Notes: generated by a model not told the origin, from the sequence alone. Positions 17,532-26,974 are shown, numbered from the stretch's first letter. The stretch: 64,000 bases of DNA from Streptomyces griseomycini (GCF_014203535.1 NZ_JACHJI010000005.1:522069-586068), one strand, 5' to 3'. Program-made: numbers and translations.

Positions 17532-18652
17532 ATGTTGCGCATGGAACGGGCCGTGTCACCGAGCACGGGCGCCGTGACGATGGTTCTGGTCGACGACCGG
17601 ACCTACGAGATCCACGGGGAAGCCCGTGACTTCTCGCTGCACCTGCGAGCACGTGGACGATCACCCCACACCCAGCGGAACTACCCGCCGCGCGTCGGCC
17701 GGTACTTGAACTGGTGCAGCGCAAGGGGAACCGACCGGCGAGCAGTCGCCTTGGCGAATTGGCCCGGTACAAGTTCGCTCTTGAACAGACCCCGGCCCGC
17801 CATAACCAGCGACTGCTTGCCGGTAAGACTGTGAACGCACACCTGACCACGGTCTGCGAGTTCTCGCGTTTCTGTGCCGCGCAGGGCCACATTCCGCAGG
17901 AGGTCGCCGACCGGCTAGTCGCGCCTCGTTTCCTTCACCACACGCCGCGTGGTTACCAACGCGGCGAGCATGGCGGACACAACATGATCCGGGCCCGCGT
18001 CCTGAAGGCTCCGGAGATCGAGAAGCCGCCGGCCACACTGACCTGCGAACAGACACAGCACATCGTCGATACCGCGCGGACGGCACGTGATCGCCTCCTG
18101 CTGAGCATCCTCCTCAACGGCGGCCTGCGGATCGGGCAAGCCCTGGGGCTGCGGCGCGAGGACATGCATCTCTTGCCGGACGCGAGCCACCTGGGCTGCA
18201 CCCATCGAGGCGCTCATCTGCGTGTACGGCCTCGGCAGGACAACGCCAACGGAGCCCGGGCGAAGAGTGGCCGGTCCCGCGTCGTACCCCTCGTCCGCGA
18301 GTGCGTCCAGCGATACCGCGACCACGTGGCAGAACGCGAGGAGGTGCCGACGGCCGCCGGTTCCGATTACGTCTTCGTCAACTCGGTCGGCCCGTATGCG
18401 GCGAGGCCGATGACGTACTCCAACGCCAAGCAGATCATCGAGCGCATCGGCAACCGGTGCGGCTTTCGCGCACGTCCGCACACGATGCGGCACACGGCCG
18501 CCACCCGGTGGATCCGCAGCGGGGGCGATCCGGACGTGGTGCAGACGTTGTTGGGTCATGTCTCGTCCGCGAGCACGGCGGTTTACCTGCATGCGGCGGA
18601 CGACGACTTGCGCACGGCCGTGGAGCTCGCCGCTGCGGGAGCCGGCCGGTGA
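17532..18652 (+). pseudogene. tnpA: Tyrosine recombinase A of a Tn554-like unit, one frameshift
   Basis: It starts MLRMERAVSPSTGAV after CAGGAG. The core-binding domain is SLHLRARGRSPHTQRNY; a frameshift near 17735 leads on to RLGELARYKFALEQTP. The catalytic domain is complete: Arg in NGGLRIGQALGLRREDM, HTMRH (HxxR), LLGHVSSAS and the nucleophile Tyr in AVYLH. In Tn554-type elements TnpA, TnpB and TnpC act together to move the element without target duplication. The stop overlaps the start of tnpB (GTGA). Confidence 0.75.
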
Positions 18653-19587
18653 GCGCGGTGCTCGCCGCGGTCCCGGCGCCTCGCGAAGCGGACGGCGAAA
18701 ACTGGGGAGTGTGGCTGAACGGCCAGCTGGATGAGCAGCGGCGGCGGGGAGAACGGGATCCCGCCACGCACGTCTTCAGCGGCTCGGTGAGCAACCCGCT
18801 GACGGCGGCTCACCCCTGCCGCGTGCTCCGCTGTCCCGCAACGATGGAATCGTTCAGCAGCTACTGCTCCGGGTGCGCTCACGACCGGCGCAAACAGGGG
18901 AACCCACCAGACAGGGCTCGACGACCAGGGCAATCCCGTGCCGTGCGGCCGGACGGAGATCACCGTGTACGGGCTGCGGCACGCCTACGCCCAACGGCAC
19001 GCCGACGCCGGCGTCCCGGTTGACCGCTTGCGCGAGTTGATGGACCATCGCGAAATCGACACCACCATGGGCTACTTCAAGGTCTCCCCGGAGCGGAAAC
19101 GCAAAGCCGTCGAGACGGTCGCCCAGCTGACCGTCGACCGGCACGGCAACCCCCGCGGCTACAGCGACGTCCTGGCCTACGAAGGTCAGACCGTCGCCGT
19201 CCCTTACGGCGGGTGCAGCGAACCCAGCAACGTCAAGGCCGGCGGGCGGCACCGCCGTATCCGCTTCCAGTGCGCAGGCTGCGACTTCTACCGCCCCGAC
19301 CCCTCCTACCTCCCGGCCCTGCAGAGCAGCAGGTCGCCGAGCTGCGGGCCGGCAAGGAAGCAGCCCTGGTCGTGGGCGCCGCCGACTGTGTCATCCGCAA
19401 CTTCGACGATCAGATCACCGGCTACAACAAGGCACTGAACCAGATGCGGCGCACCCTGAATGCCCTGCCCGAGCCGGAGCGTACGGCTGTTGAGGACGCG
19501 GCGCGAGAACTGCGCAAGGCGCGCTCGGCCGCCGCCTTTATCCCCGTGGACGGGCTGACCATCCGGAGCGCACGTGACCAGCACTGA
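18649..19587 (+). pseudogene. tnpB: Tyrosine recombinase B of the Tn554-like unit, with internal deletion and frameshifts
   Basis: The N-terminal 85 codons (VSAVLAAVPAPREADGENWG; SSYCSGCAHDRRKQG) are in the first frame. The middle part, including the catalytic Arg, is missing. The next piece carries EITVYGLRHAYAQRHADAG, LRELMDHREIDTTMGYF (His and nucleophile Tyr region) and GCSEPSNVKAGGRHRRIRFQ. A last shift near 19310 gives EQQVAELRAGKEAALVVGAA. Intact members are about twice this length. It overlaps tnpA by 4 bases and tnpC by 14. Confidence 0.75.
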
Positions 19588-20155
19588 ATCGTCCCGCGAT
19601 GCCCGCGTAGCCCGCCTACGCCGGGCCCGCCAGGCGGACAGCGAAACCAAGACCATCCGCACGCAAGGCGCCATCCGTGACCTGCTCAACGCCGGACAAC
19701 GCATCTCCTTCGTCCGGGTGGCGCGCGAAGCAGACGTGTCGACCTGGTTCGTCCACAACACACCCGCCATCAACGCTGCGATCCGCAATGCCATGAGCGA
19801 CCAGGCCCAACACGGCAGGGAAGCAGCCGCAGTGCCACGACCCGAGCGGGCCACACCCGCCGGTCTGCACACCGACCTCGCACTCGCCCGCGAAGAGATC
19901 CAGGAACCCAAACGCGAGCGCGACGCCTTGAAGCGTCGCGTCCAACTCGCCCTGGGGGCGGAAATCGACAACGCGGCCCACACCGATCTCGTCCGCCGGA
20001 TCCAGAACCTGGAACGTCAGAGTCAGGCTCTGACCAGAAATTTCGCCGAGGCCCACGCCCGTGCTGAAAGACTCGCCGGACAACGGGAGGAAGCGGAAGA
20101 GACCAGCGGATCGCTGCGCCTTGCGCTGCGCAAGGCGATGCGGGCCGTGCCGTGA
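19574..20155 (+). CDS. tnpC: TnpC-like protein (DUF6262 type) of the Tn554-like unit
   Basis: 193 residues and intact. The N-terminal part (RARQADSETKTIRTQGAIRD; RISFVRVAREADVSTWFVHN) is the family's helical DNA-binding-like domain. The rest is a coiled coil (DLALAREEIQEPKRERDALK; RIQNLERQSQALTRNFAEAH). In Tn554 TnpC affects efficiency and orientation of transposition. The GTG start overlaps the tnpB stop, so translation was coupled. With both recombinases broken it has no obvious partner left in this window. Confidence 0.75.
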   Translation: MTSTESSRDARVARLRRARQADSETKTIRTQGAIRDLLNAGQRISFVRVAREADVSTWFVHNTPAINAAIRNAMSDQAQHGREAAAVPRPERATPAGLHTDLALAREEIQEPKRERDALKRRVQLALGAEIDNAAHTDLVRRIQNLERQSQALTRNFAEAHARAERLAGQREEAEETSGSLRLALRKAMRAVP

Positions 20156-20211
20156 GGCCGCCGGTCCGCCCACGGTGACCAGGCGGAGCAGCAGCACCGG
20201 TCTCTCCAGGG

Positions 20212-21624
20212 TCAGTAGGCGCGTGCCACGACGGCGATGTTGCCAGGCTGGTCGTCGCTCTCGGGAACGGAACCGTCTGCGGCGACCAAGCACCGCACGG
20301 TGACGCCCCGTTCGGCGAGCTTGGCCTCACCCTCCACGCCCAGCGTCTCCCAGGCAATGCGCGCCCAGCCGGTGCTCGCCGCCTCCGCAGCCTCCTCGAC
20401 CGTGGTCACCTCGACGGTGCGGTCGTTGCGACGCTCACGGGACTGCGCCAGCAGAAGCGCCTGGTCGTCCTCCAGTACCGTGGGCAGGATCTCGGACAGT
20501 GCCCCGATCGGCGTCGGCTCCTTGCTTCCCGCTACGCGGCGGACCAGCACGGCAGTCCCGTTCTCCACGTCACGTGGCCCGACCTCGACGCGTACCGGCA
20601 CCCCCTTGAGCTCCCAGTCGACCGCGCGGCGGCCGAACGGCGTGTCGGTGCGGTCGTCGACGTGTACGCGGATACCAGCCGTCTTCAACCGGTCACCGAT
20701 CCCGCGGACCGTGTCCAGGACCGCGTCGTCGCCCTTGACGGCCACGATGACCACCTGAACCGGGGCCAGACGCGGCGGGACGCGAAGGCCGTCATCGTCG
20801 CCGTGCATCATCACCAGTGCGCCGACCATCCGGGTCGTGGAACCCCACGACGTCTGCCAGACGTATTCCTCACGGCCGTCCTTCGACAGGTAGCGCGTCT
20901 CGAACGCCTTGGCGAAGTTCTGGCCCAGTTCGTGGCTTGTGGTCAGCTGGAGGGCCTTGCCGTCGCCCATCATGCCTTCCAGGGTGAGCGTGTTGATCGC
21001 GCCGGCGAACCGCTCCCTGACCGTCTTGCGACCCGGTACGACATCCATGGCGAGGACGTTCTCCAAGAAGTCGGCGTACACCTCCTGGTGGATGTGTGCG
21101 GCGTAGTCCCGGGCGTCCTCGTAGGTGGCGTGTGCCGTGTGGCCTTCCTGCCACAGGAATTCCGTCGTACGAAGGAACACGCGCGGCCTCAGCTCCCAGC
21201 GGACCACGTTCGCCCACTGGTTGATCAACAGCGGAAGGTCGCGGTAGCTCTGCACCCACTTGGAGAAGTAGTCGTTGACGATCGTCTCAGACGTGGGGCG
21301 GACGACGACGGGCTCTTCCAGCTCCTTGCCCCCGCCATGAGTGACTACGGCCAGTTCGGGCGCGAAGCCCTCGACGTGCTCGGCCTCCTTCGTCAGGTAC
21401 GACTGCGGGATGAAGAGCGGAAAGTACGCGTTCTGCGCGCCGGCCGCCTTGATCCGGGCGTCCACCTCCTGCTGCATCCGCTCCCACAGGCCGTATCCGT
21501 ACGGTCGGATGACCATGGTGCCGCGCACCGGCCCGTTGTCGGCCAGTTCGGCCTTGCCGACCAGGTCCTGGTACCAGCGGGGGAAGTCGTCCGCCTGGGG
21601 TGTGAGAACGGGTGCTTCTGCCAT
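20212..21624 (-). CDS. proS: Prolyl-tRNA synthetase, archaeal/eukaryotic type (ProS type 3)
   Basis: 470 residues; it charges tRNA-Pro with proline. Class II motifs are present: ADNGPVRGTMVIRPYGYGLW, VVVRPTSETIVNDYFSKW, WELRPRVFLRTTEFLWQEGH (motif 2 region) and the anticodon-binding domain from APVQVVIVAVKGDDAVL. There is no YbaK-like editing insertion, and the chain ends in Tyr (VVARAY), both hallmarks of the archaeal/eukaryotic branch rather than the E. coli type of about 570 residues. The ATG at 21624 fits the family. It sits between mobile-element debris, alone, on the minus strand. Confidence 0.9.
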   Translation of the reverse strand: MAEAPVLTPQADDFPRWYQDLVGKAELADNGPVRGTMVIRPYGYGLWERMQQEVDARIKAAGAQNAYFPLFIPQSYLTKEAEHVEGFAPELAVVTHGGGKELEEPVVVRPTSETIVNDYFSKWVQSYRDLPLLINQWANVVRWELRPRVFLRTTEFLWQEGHTAHATYEDARDYAAHIHQEVYADFLENVLAMDVVPGRKTVRERFAGAINTLTLEGMMGDGKALQLTTSHELGQNFAKAFETRYLSKDGREEYVWQTSWGSTTRMVGALVMMHGDDDGLRVPPRLAPVQVVIVAVKGDDAVLDTVRGIGDRLKTAGIRVHVDDRTDTPFGRRAVDWELKGVPVRVEVGPRDVENGTAVLVRRVAGSKEPTPIGALSEILPTVLEDDQALLLAQSRERRNDRTVEVTTVEEAAEAASTGWARIAWETLGVEGEAKLAERGVTVRCLVAADGSVPESDDQPGNIAVVARAY

Positions 21625-21680
21625 GACGCGCAGAGTAGGACGCGGCTCCACCGAGGCGCGACCCGATTACTTCCCACACG

Positions 21681-21975
21681 TCAGGATGCCGGCAGGTCCA
21701 GTTCGTCACCGATGGCCTCGCGCAGTACGTCGTGCTGCGGGCCGAGGGCGTGATGTTCGTCGCTCCATCGCTCACGCGGACACAGCCACACCGGTCCGCC
21801 CACGAGATCGGCTGGCTCCCAGCCGGATCGCGGCCACCCATGCGCATGCGGGAACGGATCGGCATTCCCGAGGATCTCAAGATTGACTCGCAGGAAAGCC
21901 GGATCCAACCGCTCACAGACGCGTTCGACGGCCTCGCCCAGCTTGTCCATGCCGGACAGGAACAAGTTCCGACAG
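21681..21975 (-). pseudogene. C-terminal remnant of a HIT-domain protein
   Basis: The frame reads MDKLGEAVERVCERLDPAFL, RVNLEILGNADPFPHAHGWP, WEPADLVGGPVWLCPRERW and GPQHDVLREAIGDELDLPAS. The HIT signature is degraded to PHAHGWP, whereas intact relatives have LHAHVWPR. The N-terminal strands are frameshifted or missing. HIT proteins hydrolyse dinucleotide polyphosphates; this copy is probably inactive. From 21976 to 22339 nothing else is supported. Confidence 0.65.
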
Positions 21976-22339
21976 CCGCTGCACCAACGGCGTTGTGTGC
22001 TGATCCAACCCGGGAGTGCGGATAACGCGGGTGCGGCAACCGTCGGCAGGGTCGAGCCCAATGTTCCAGTGACGGAAGCTGTCCCGGCTGTAGTCGTGGC
22101 GGGACCGGGTGACCGCCTCGGCCGGCGGCAGGACTTCTGCGGCGTGTGCGGAGGTGGGGAGGGGGCAGGGGCAGGACGACGAGCACGGTGGCGGCAGGGC
22201 AGCGCAACACGCTGGGGAGCGTGCGCTGTGGGTAGCGGTTCGCCCAGCCCTGGCACGGGCCGTCACCAAGGACGCCACCCGCGTGACGTCAATGGTCCTA
22301 CCGCACCAGGTTGGCCCGTGCCCGTGACCGGCGGGCGCA

Positions 22340-22533
22340 GCCGTTGCCGAGGCAGTAGGGGCGGCCGACCGACCGGCTTCGATCGGGCGATCCACCGCCG
22401 TCGCGACGAAGTGGGGCGAACGACCAACCGACTCAAGAGCTTTCGAGTCGTGGCAACCCGCTGCAACAAGAGGGCCTACCTTTTCTGCGGCACGGTCATC
22501 GTCGCCGCGATCCGGCCGTGGCTCCACCCGTAG
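22340..22533 (+). mobile_element. C-terminal fragment of an IS5-family transposase
   Basis: About 60 residues: RGSRGGRPTGFDRAIHRRRD, EVGRTTNRLKSFRVVATRCN and KRAYLFCGTVIVAAIRPWLHP-like end. The catalytic Glu region (normally NEVERTINRLK) has become DEVGRTTNRLK. It complements the 3'-truncated copy at 12304-12886, which has the same orientation. Confidence 0.7.
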
Positions 22534-22540
22534 CCGTGGC

Positions 22541-23260
22541 TTACCGCATGACCGGGCGGTTGGCGGAGGTGTACTCGTCCGCGACGGTGAAGACACTGGC
22601 GCAGCGCGGGCATTCCGCTTTGCCGAACAGGTGGGCAATTCCGTTGGCGAGCGCCTCCTGCCCGTCGCGGACGGTGATCCGGTGCATCCATCGGCCGGTT
22701 CCGGTGAGTTCCCCGGCGGCCGCCGGACGCAGATCCCGTCGGATCTCCTCGTCCCCGTCGCGCACCTCCGAGTAGCAGCCGAAGCTGCCGATGGCGATCG
22801 TCACGCCCACGCGACAGTGAGGACAGTCCACGCCGATGATGTCGTCCGTGAAGCCCTCCAGGGTGTTCGCCCAGTGGTACTCCTCCTCGACCGCGAGCAG
22901 GGCACGGAAGGACGCAAGGTAGTCGGCCGGCCGCGACCGCAGGTGTCCGTCCAGCACCTCACGGAACTCCTTGATCGCGCTGGCGCAGTCCGCCAGCAGG
23001 CCATCGCAGCCGTGCCGTCCTGCCGCGCGCTCCAGGATCCTCCCGGCCAGGCCGCGCGCCTCCGCGCTGCGGGGCGCGAGGCGCACCAGGCGTGGCAAGG
23101 CGGCGAAACCGGCCGGAGACACCAGATCGTGCTCGAGGACGAGCCGCCAACCCAGCTCCTTCCACGCTTCAGGGTCGTCCTGGCGCTCCACCCGCTCCAA
23201 GAGCTCAGGAACGCAATCGACGTCGAACCTGCAGTCGCGCATCCGTGCCCAGTCCACCAC
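22541..23260 (-). CDS. Hypothetical protein with C-terminal zinc-ribbon-like motifs
   Basis: 239 residues. The N-terminal half is helical (VVDWARMRDCRFDVDCVPEL; ARGLAGRILERAAGRHGCDG). The second half has VDCPHCRVGVTIAIGSFGCY and AECPRCASVFTVADEY, two CxxC knuckles that probably bind one zinc. I cannot name a function. GTG 23260 has GGGAGGG 12 bases upstream; the similarity with the fragment at 9033 extends four codons further upstream, so the start may lie a little earlier. Confidence 0.65.
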   Translation of the reverse strand: MVDWARMRDCRFDVDCVPELLERVERQDDPEAWKELGWRLVLEHDLVSPAGFAALPRLVRLAPRSAEARGLAGRILERAAGRHGCDGLLADCASAIKEFREVLDGHLRSRPADYLASFRALLAVEEEYHWANTLEGFTDDIIGVDCPHCRVGVTIAIGSFGCYSEVRDGDEEIRRDLRPAAAGELTGTGRWMHRITVRDGQEALANGIAHLFGKAECPRCASVFTVADEYTSANRPVMR

Positions 23261-23372
23261 CTGGGCATTGAACCCTCCCGGGGCGGCCGGGGGCGACTCC
23301 GCGTTCCCAGGAGTGCCGGTTCGGCCTTCGACGCCCACAGGTCGTCCACCGCCACGTATGTCTTCCCGGCGG

Positions 23373-24053
23373 TCAGGCCGCCACGCGTTCCTCGGTGGCG
23401 AACTTCTCCACGAACTCCCGTGCACGCCGGTCGAGATCGGCGTACTGCGCCTCTCGCTCGGCGCCCGTGACCGCGTCGCCGACCAGGAGGTTGCCCTCGG
23501 CGTCGACGCGCTGCGGGCGCTCCTCCGCGTCGGTGAGCAGGCCGACGGTGGAGTGGGAGAAGCCGCAGTAGTAGGCGATGCCCTCGCTCAGGTTGGTCTC
23601 GAGGACGGTCCGCATTCCCTCCACGACGGGATCGTCGGCGGTGGCGCCGGCCAGGCCCAGCCACAGGATGCGCTTGCCGGCGAGGCGGGGCTTGCTGCGG
23701 CCGTAGGCGAGCCCGTAATTCCATACGCGGTCGATCCAGCCCTTGAGGATGGCGGGCACACTCTGCCAGTACACCGGGAAGACGGCGACGACGGCATCGG
23801 CGTCGAGGAGGCGCCGCATGTGGGCATGCACTTCGTCCGAGTACCTCTTCTCCCGGTCGCCCCAGTCGGGCTGGTCCGCCGTGTTCATCCGGGGGTCGAA
23901 CCCCTCGGCGTGCAGGTCGAGCAGGTCGACGCGGTAACCGGCGGCTTCGAGCCGGGCGGCGGCACGGCGGGCCGTGTGCGCGGTGAGGGAATCGGTGCGG
24001 TGGTGTGCGACGACGACGAGGGCTGTCCTGGCACGGCTGTCGTGCTGCGTCAC
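23373..24053 (-). CDS. NAD(P)H-dependent oxidoreductase, flavodoxin-like (NQO1/KefF type)
   Basis: 226 residues. The flavodoxin-like FMN/FAD fold is shown by ALVVVAHHRTDSLTAHTARR, DADAVVAVFPVYWQSVPAIL, KGWIDRVWNYGLAYG and RILWLGLAGATADD. Members reduce quinones or other electrophiles by two electrons using NAD(P)H. The GTG at 24053 follows GGGAG. It is divergent from an AraC regulator with a 108-base gap, a layout in which the regulator usually controls the enzyme. Confidence 0.85.
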   Translation of the reverse strand: MTQHDSRARTALVVVAHHRTDSLTAHTARRAAARLEAAGYRVDLLDLHAEGFDPRMNTADQPDWGDREKRYSDEVHAHMRRLLDADAVVAVFPVYWQSVPAILKGWIDRVWNYGLAYGRSKPRLAGKRILWLGLAGATADDPVVEGMRTVLETNLSEGIAYYCGFSHSTVGLLTDAEERPQRVDAEGNLLVGDAVTGAEREAQYADLDRRAREFVEKFATEERVAA

Positions 24054-24161
24054 GGGGTCTCCCGGCTGGTCTCGGTCGGTTGGATGAACGAGTTCAGTAC
24101 AGCCGCGACGACGTAGATGATCCATGGGAGAAACGCTCTGAAACATAGGAGAACGTCTACG

Positions 24162-25100
24162 GTGTCTTCCATGGATCCTTTGAGTTCGCTGCTGAGCGGC
24201 ATCCGGGCCGAGGGGTCGGTCGTCAGCCACGCCGTACTGACGGCGCCCTGGACCGTCCGCTTCACCGACGCCGCACCGCTCACCATGATCAGCGTGCTGC
24301 GGGGCGGGGGCACCCTGCTGCTGCCCGACGGAACGGAACGAGCGATCGGCGCGGGCGACACCGCCGTCGTGCGCGGACCCGACCCGTTCCACCTCGCGGA
24401 CCACCCCGCCACCGTGCACAGCTCCCACGCCGCGTACGAGATCGCCTGCTTCACCGAGAGCGCCGAGTGCAGCGCCCGGGAACTCGGCGGTATCCACTGG
24501 GGCACCGACTCGGAGGAGGCGACCGCGCTGATCGTGGGCGCCTACCGGGCCTCGGGCCACCGCCACGAGCGGCTCCTGCGTGCGCTGCCGCCCGTGCTGG
24601 TGGTGAAGGAGGACGCCGAGGTCTGTGCCTGGCTGGAGACGGCCGCCGCCGACGCCGCCCGACTCTCGGCCGGTTCGCAGGCGCTGATGGACCGGCTCCT
24701 CGACTGGGCCCTGGTGTGCACGCTGCGCAGCTGGTTCGACCAAGCGGGCGCCGACGCGCCCAGCTGGTACCGGGGCCTCGCCGACCCGGTCCTCGCGCCC
24801 GCCCTGCAGGCCTTCCACGACCGGCCCGCCGAAGCCTGGACGGTGGCCTCCCTGGCCGCTCGGGCCGGCGTCTCCCGGGCGCTGTTCGCCAAGCGCTTCA
24901 CCCAGCTGATGGGCCGCCCGCCCCTCGCCTACCTCACCGAATGCCGCATGGACGAGGCCGAGGCGCTGCTGTCCGACACCGACCTCGGCATCGCCCAGAT
25001 CGCCCGGTCCGTCGGCTATGCCGACGCCTTCGGCTTCAGCGCCGCCTTCAAACGCCACAAGGGCCTGAGCCCCAGCACGTTCCGCGCCACGGTGGTCTGA
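24162..25100 (+). CDS. AraC-family transcriptional regulator with cupin sensor domain
   Basis: 312 residues. The N-terminal cupin (MDPLSSLLSGIRAEGSVVSH; SVLRGGGTLLLPDGTERAIG) is the AraC-binding-like sensor. The C-terminal domain has two helix-turn-helix units: WTVASLAARAGVSRALFAKR and IAQIARSVGYADAFGFSAAF. GTG 24162 has AGGAG ten bases upstream; the ATG at 24171 is an alternative. It likely controls the divergent oxidoreductase in response to an electrophile or quinone. The region 25101-25382 after it holds no supported gene. Confidence 0.88.
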   Translation: MSSMDPLSSLLSGIRAEGSVVSHAVLTAPWTVRFTDAAPLTMISVLRGGGTLLLPDGTERAIGAGDTAVVRGPDPFHLADHPATVHSSHAAYEIACFTESAECSARELGGIHWGTDSEEATALIVGAYRASGHRHERLLRALPPVLVVKEDAEVCAWLETAAADAARLSAGSQALMDRLLDWALVCTLRSWFDQAGADAPSWYRGLADPVLAPALQAFHDRPAEAWTVASLAARAGVSRALFAKRFTQLMGRPPLAYLTECRMDEAEALLSDTDLGIAQIARSVGYADAFGFSAAFKRHKGLSPSTFRATVV

Positions 25101-25382
25101 GTTGCGGTCCGACGACCAGGGGGCCCTTTCCACGGAGGTCGCTCTGCGTACGGCGGACCAGGCCGCCCACCGATCGGCCGCTCCGTGCCCGAACCGTGCG
25201 GTGGCGCCTTGGGAAACGAGCAGTGTACGGATTCCCGCTCGATCCGGGTGTTCGGTGCGGTGTGGGGGTGAGTGCCCGGACACGAGAGCGGCCGGCGCCC
25301 GATCTTCGAGACGCCGAGCCCCGGGCACGCCCATTGATCGTGCCGCCGCACCGGAGGACTTCCAGATCCCCGAGGAGCCGGG

Positions 25383-25967
25383 CTATCCCTCCACCAACGC
25401 GGTCACCAGGCGCGTCATGAGGGGCCGCGGGTCGGGTGCGCCCGGCCAGCCGGTCATCAGGAGGTGGTGGGCGGTGCCGACGACGGCAAGGGCCACGGTG
25501 TACGGGTCGATGGTCTCCGCCACCCGCCCGAGGTCCCTCTCGGCCTCCAGATAGCCGGTGATGGCCTGCTGGATCGCGGTGAAACCGGGCGCCCCGCCTT
25601 CCATGGATGCGCGGACACGAAGCGCGGCAGCGGGGCGGGCCATGGCCAGGCTCGAGATGGCGGGGCCGCCGGAGTCGAACAGCGCGAGGGCGACGGCCTC
25701 GAGGTTCCGCACCACCGTGCCCCGTCCGGCGAGTTCCGGCAGTTTCTCCGCCTTCGCCGCCGTCCGCGCGAACCGGTCGAGACAGAGCTCGGCCACGAAA
25801 TCGTCGAACCCCGCGAAGTGCGCGTGCAGCAGCCCTTTGGCGCAGCCCGCTTCAGTCGTGACGGAGCGGCTGGTGAGCGCGCCGGGCCCGTCCCGTTCCA
25901 CGACGCGCTCGGCGGCCGCGAACAGCCGCTCGCGTACGTCCGGCGTCGCCACTCCACGCGGTGACAT
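25383..25967 (-). CDS. TetR-family repressor
   Basis: 194 residues. The N-terminal helix-turn-helix is RERLFAAAERVVERDGPGAL and SRSVTTEAGCAKGLLHAHFA. The rest is the variable ligand domain (AVALALFDSGGPAISSLAMA). The ATG at 25967 is preceded by GGAGGAGGG. Divergent from a methyltransferase gene, with a tandem palindromic operator between them, it probably represses that gene and perhaps itself. Confidence 0.88.
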   Translation of the reverse strand: MSPRGVATPDVRERLFAAAERVVERDGPGALTSRSVTTEAGCAKGLLHAHFAGFDDFVAELCLDRFARTAAKAEKLPELAGRGTVVRNLEAVALALFDSGGPAISSLAMARPAAALRVRASMEGGAPGFTAIQQAITGYLEAERDLGRVAETIDPYTVALAVVGTAHHLLMTGWPGAPDPRPLMTRLVTALVEG

Positions 25968-26041
25968 GGGCCCTCCTCCGTTCCGCATCCGCCGCCCTCA
26001 CGGGGACACAACCCACTGGATAGTAACGGGGATTGCCAGTT

Positions 26042-26076
26042 TGGGCATACGCCCATACTGTTTGGGCGCACGCCCA
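26042..26076. promoter_or_regulatory. Tandem palindromic operator of the divergent TetR gene
   Basis: Two 14-bp inverted repeats, TGGGCATACGCCCA (26042-26055) and TGGGCGCACGCCCA (26063-26076), are 21 bp apart centre to centre. That spacing is two helical turns, which suits cooperative binding by two repressor dimers. They lie 29 bases upstream of the methyltransferase start. Confidence 0.7.
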
Positions 26077-26104
26077 TTCTTGTCGTTCCTCACAGGAGGC
26101 ACTC

Positions 26105-26974
26105 GTGCCGGACATCGTCAACACCGAGCAGGCGCAGGCATGGAACGGTCCCGAAGGAGCCCACTGGGCCCGCAACCGGGACCGGTGGAACGCCGTGAAC
26201 CAAGGCTTCAACGAGCCGCTCCTCGGCGCCGCCGGAATCACCGGGGACCACCGGATCCTCGATTTCGGTTGCGGCTCGGGGCAGACCACGCGCCTCGCCG
26301 CGCTCCGGGCATCCCGGGGACACGCACTGGGTCTCGACCTGTCCGGCCCGATGCTGGCCGAGGCCCGGGCCCTCGCGGAGCGGGAGGGCGTCGTCAACGT
26401 TTCCTTCACGCAGGGCGACGCGCAGGTACACCCCTTCGAGACGGGCACCTTCGATGCGGCGATCAGCCGCTACGGAGCGATGTTCTTCGCCGATCCCGTA
26501 GCGGCCTTCGGCAACATCGGCCGAGCGTTGCGGCCCGGCGGGCGCCTGGCGATCGTCTGCCCCGCTGATGCCGTGCTCAACGACTGGGTGACGGCGATGG
26601 CGTCACTGCGCGGCTTCCTGCCGGTCGGCGACTTCGGGCGGGTGGGGTCGCCCGGCATGTTCTCCCTGGCCTCGCCGGATCGCATCCGCGACGTCCTCAC
26701 CGCGGCCGGATTCACCGGCATCACCATTACCCGGGTGCAGGCTTACGGGACATGGGGACACGGAGCCGAGGACGCGGCGGAGTTCCTGCTGGGAACCGGC
26801 CCCGGCCGCCACCTGATGGAGGAAGCCGACACGGCCGCTCGAGTCCGGGCCCGCCGCACCCTGACGGAACATCTGCGCAACCACGAGGCGTCGGACGGAA
26901 CGGTCCGGCTGCGCAGCACCTCGTGGCTGGTCACGGCGGACCGTCCGGCCGACCCGTCGGACAAGTCCCGGTAG
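26105..26974 (+). CDS. Class I SAM-dependent methyltransferase (UbiE/Methyltransf_25 type)
   Basis: 289 residues. Motif I is HRILDFGCGSGQTTRLAALR, motif II region GTFDAAISRYGAMFFADPVA, and post-motif RALRPGGRLAIVCP. The C-terminal part resembles small-molecule methyltransferases. The substrate is unknown. The GTG at 26105 follows AGGAGG at an ideal distance. It is controlled very probably by the TetR repressor on the other side of the tandem palindrome. Confidence 0.87.
   Translation: MPDIVNTEQAQAWNGPEGAHWARNRDRWNAVNQGFNEPLLGAAGITGDHRILDFGCGSGQTTRLAALRASRGHALGLDLSGPMLAEARALAEREGVVNVSFTQGDAQVHPFETGTFDAAISRYGAMFFADPVAAFGNIGRALRPGGRLAIVCPADAVLNDWVTAMASLRGFLPVGDFGRVGSPGMFSLASPDRIRDVLTAAGFTGITITRVQAYGTWGHGAEDAAEFLLGTGPGRHLMEEADTAARVRARRTLTEHLRNHEASDGTVRLRSTSWLVTADRPADPSDKSR

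Noticed and set aside
23373..25334. A 653-codon minus-strand frame including the oxidoreductase
   Set aside because: Its N-terminal 430 codons are antisense to the AraC gene and have shadow composition. The oxidoreductase starts at GTG 24053.
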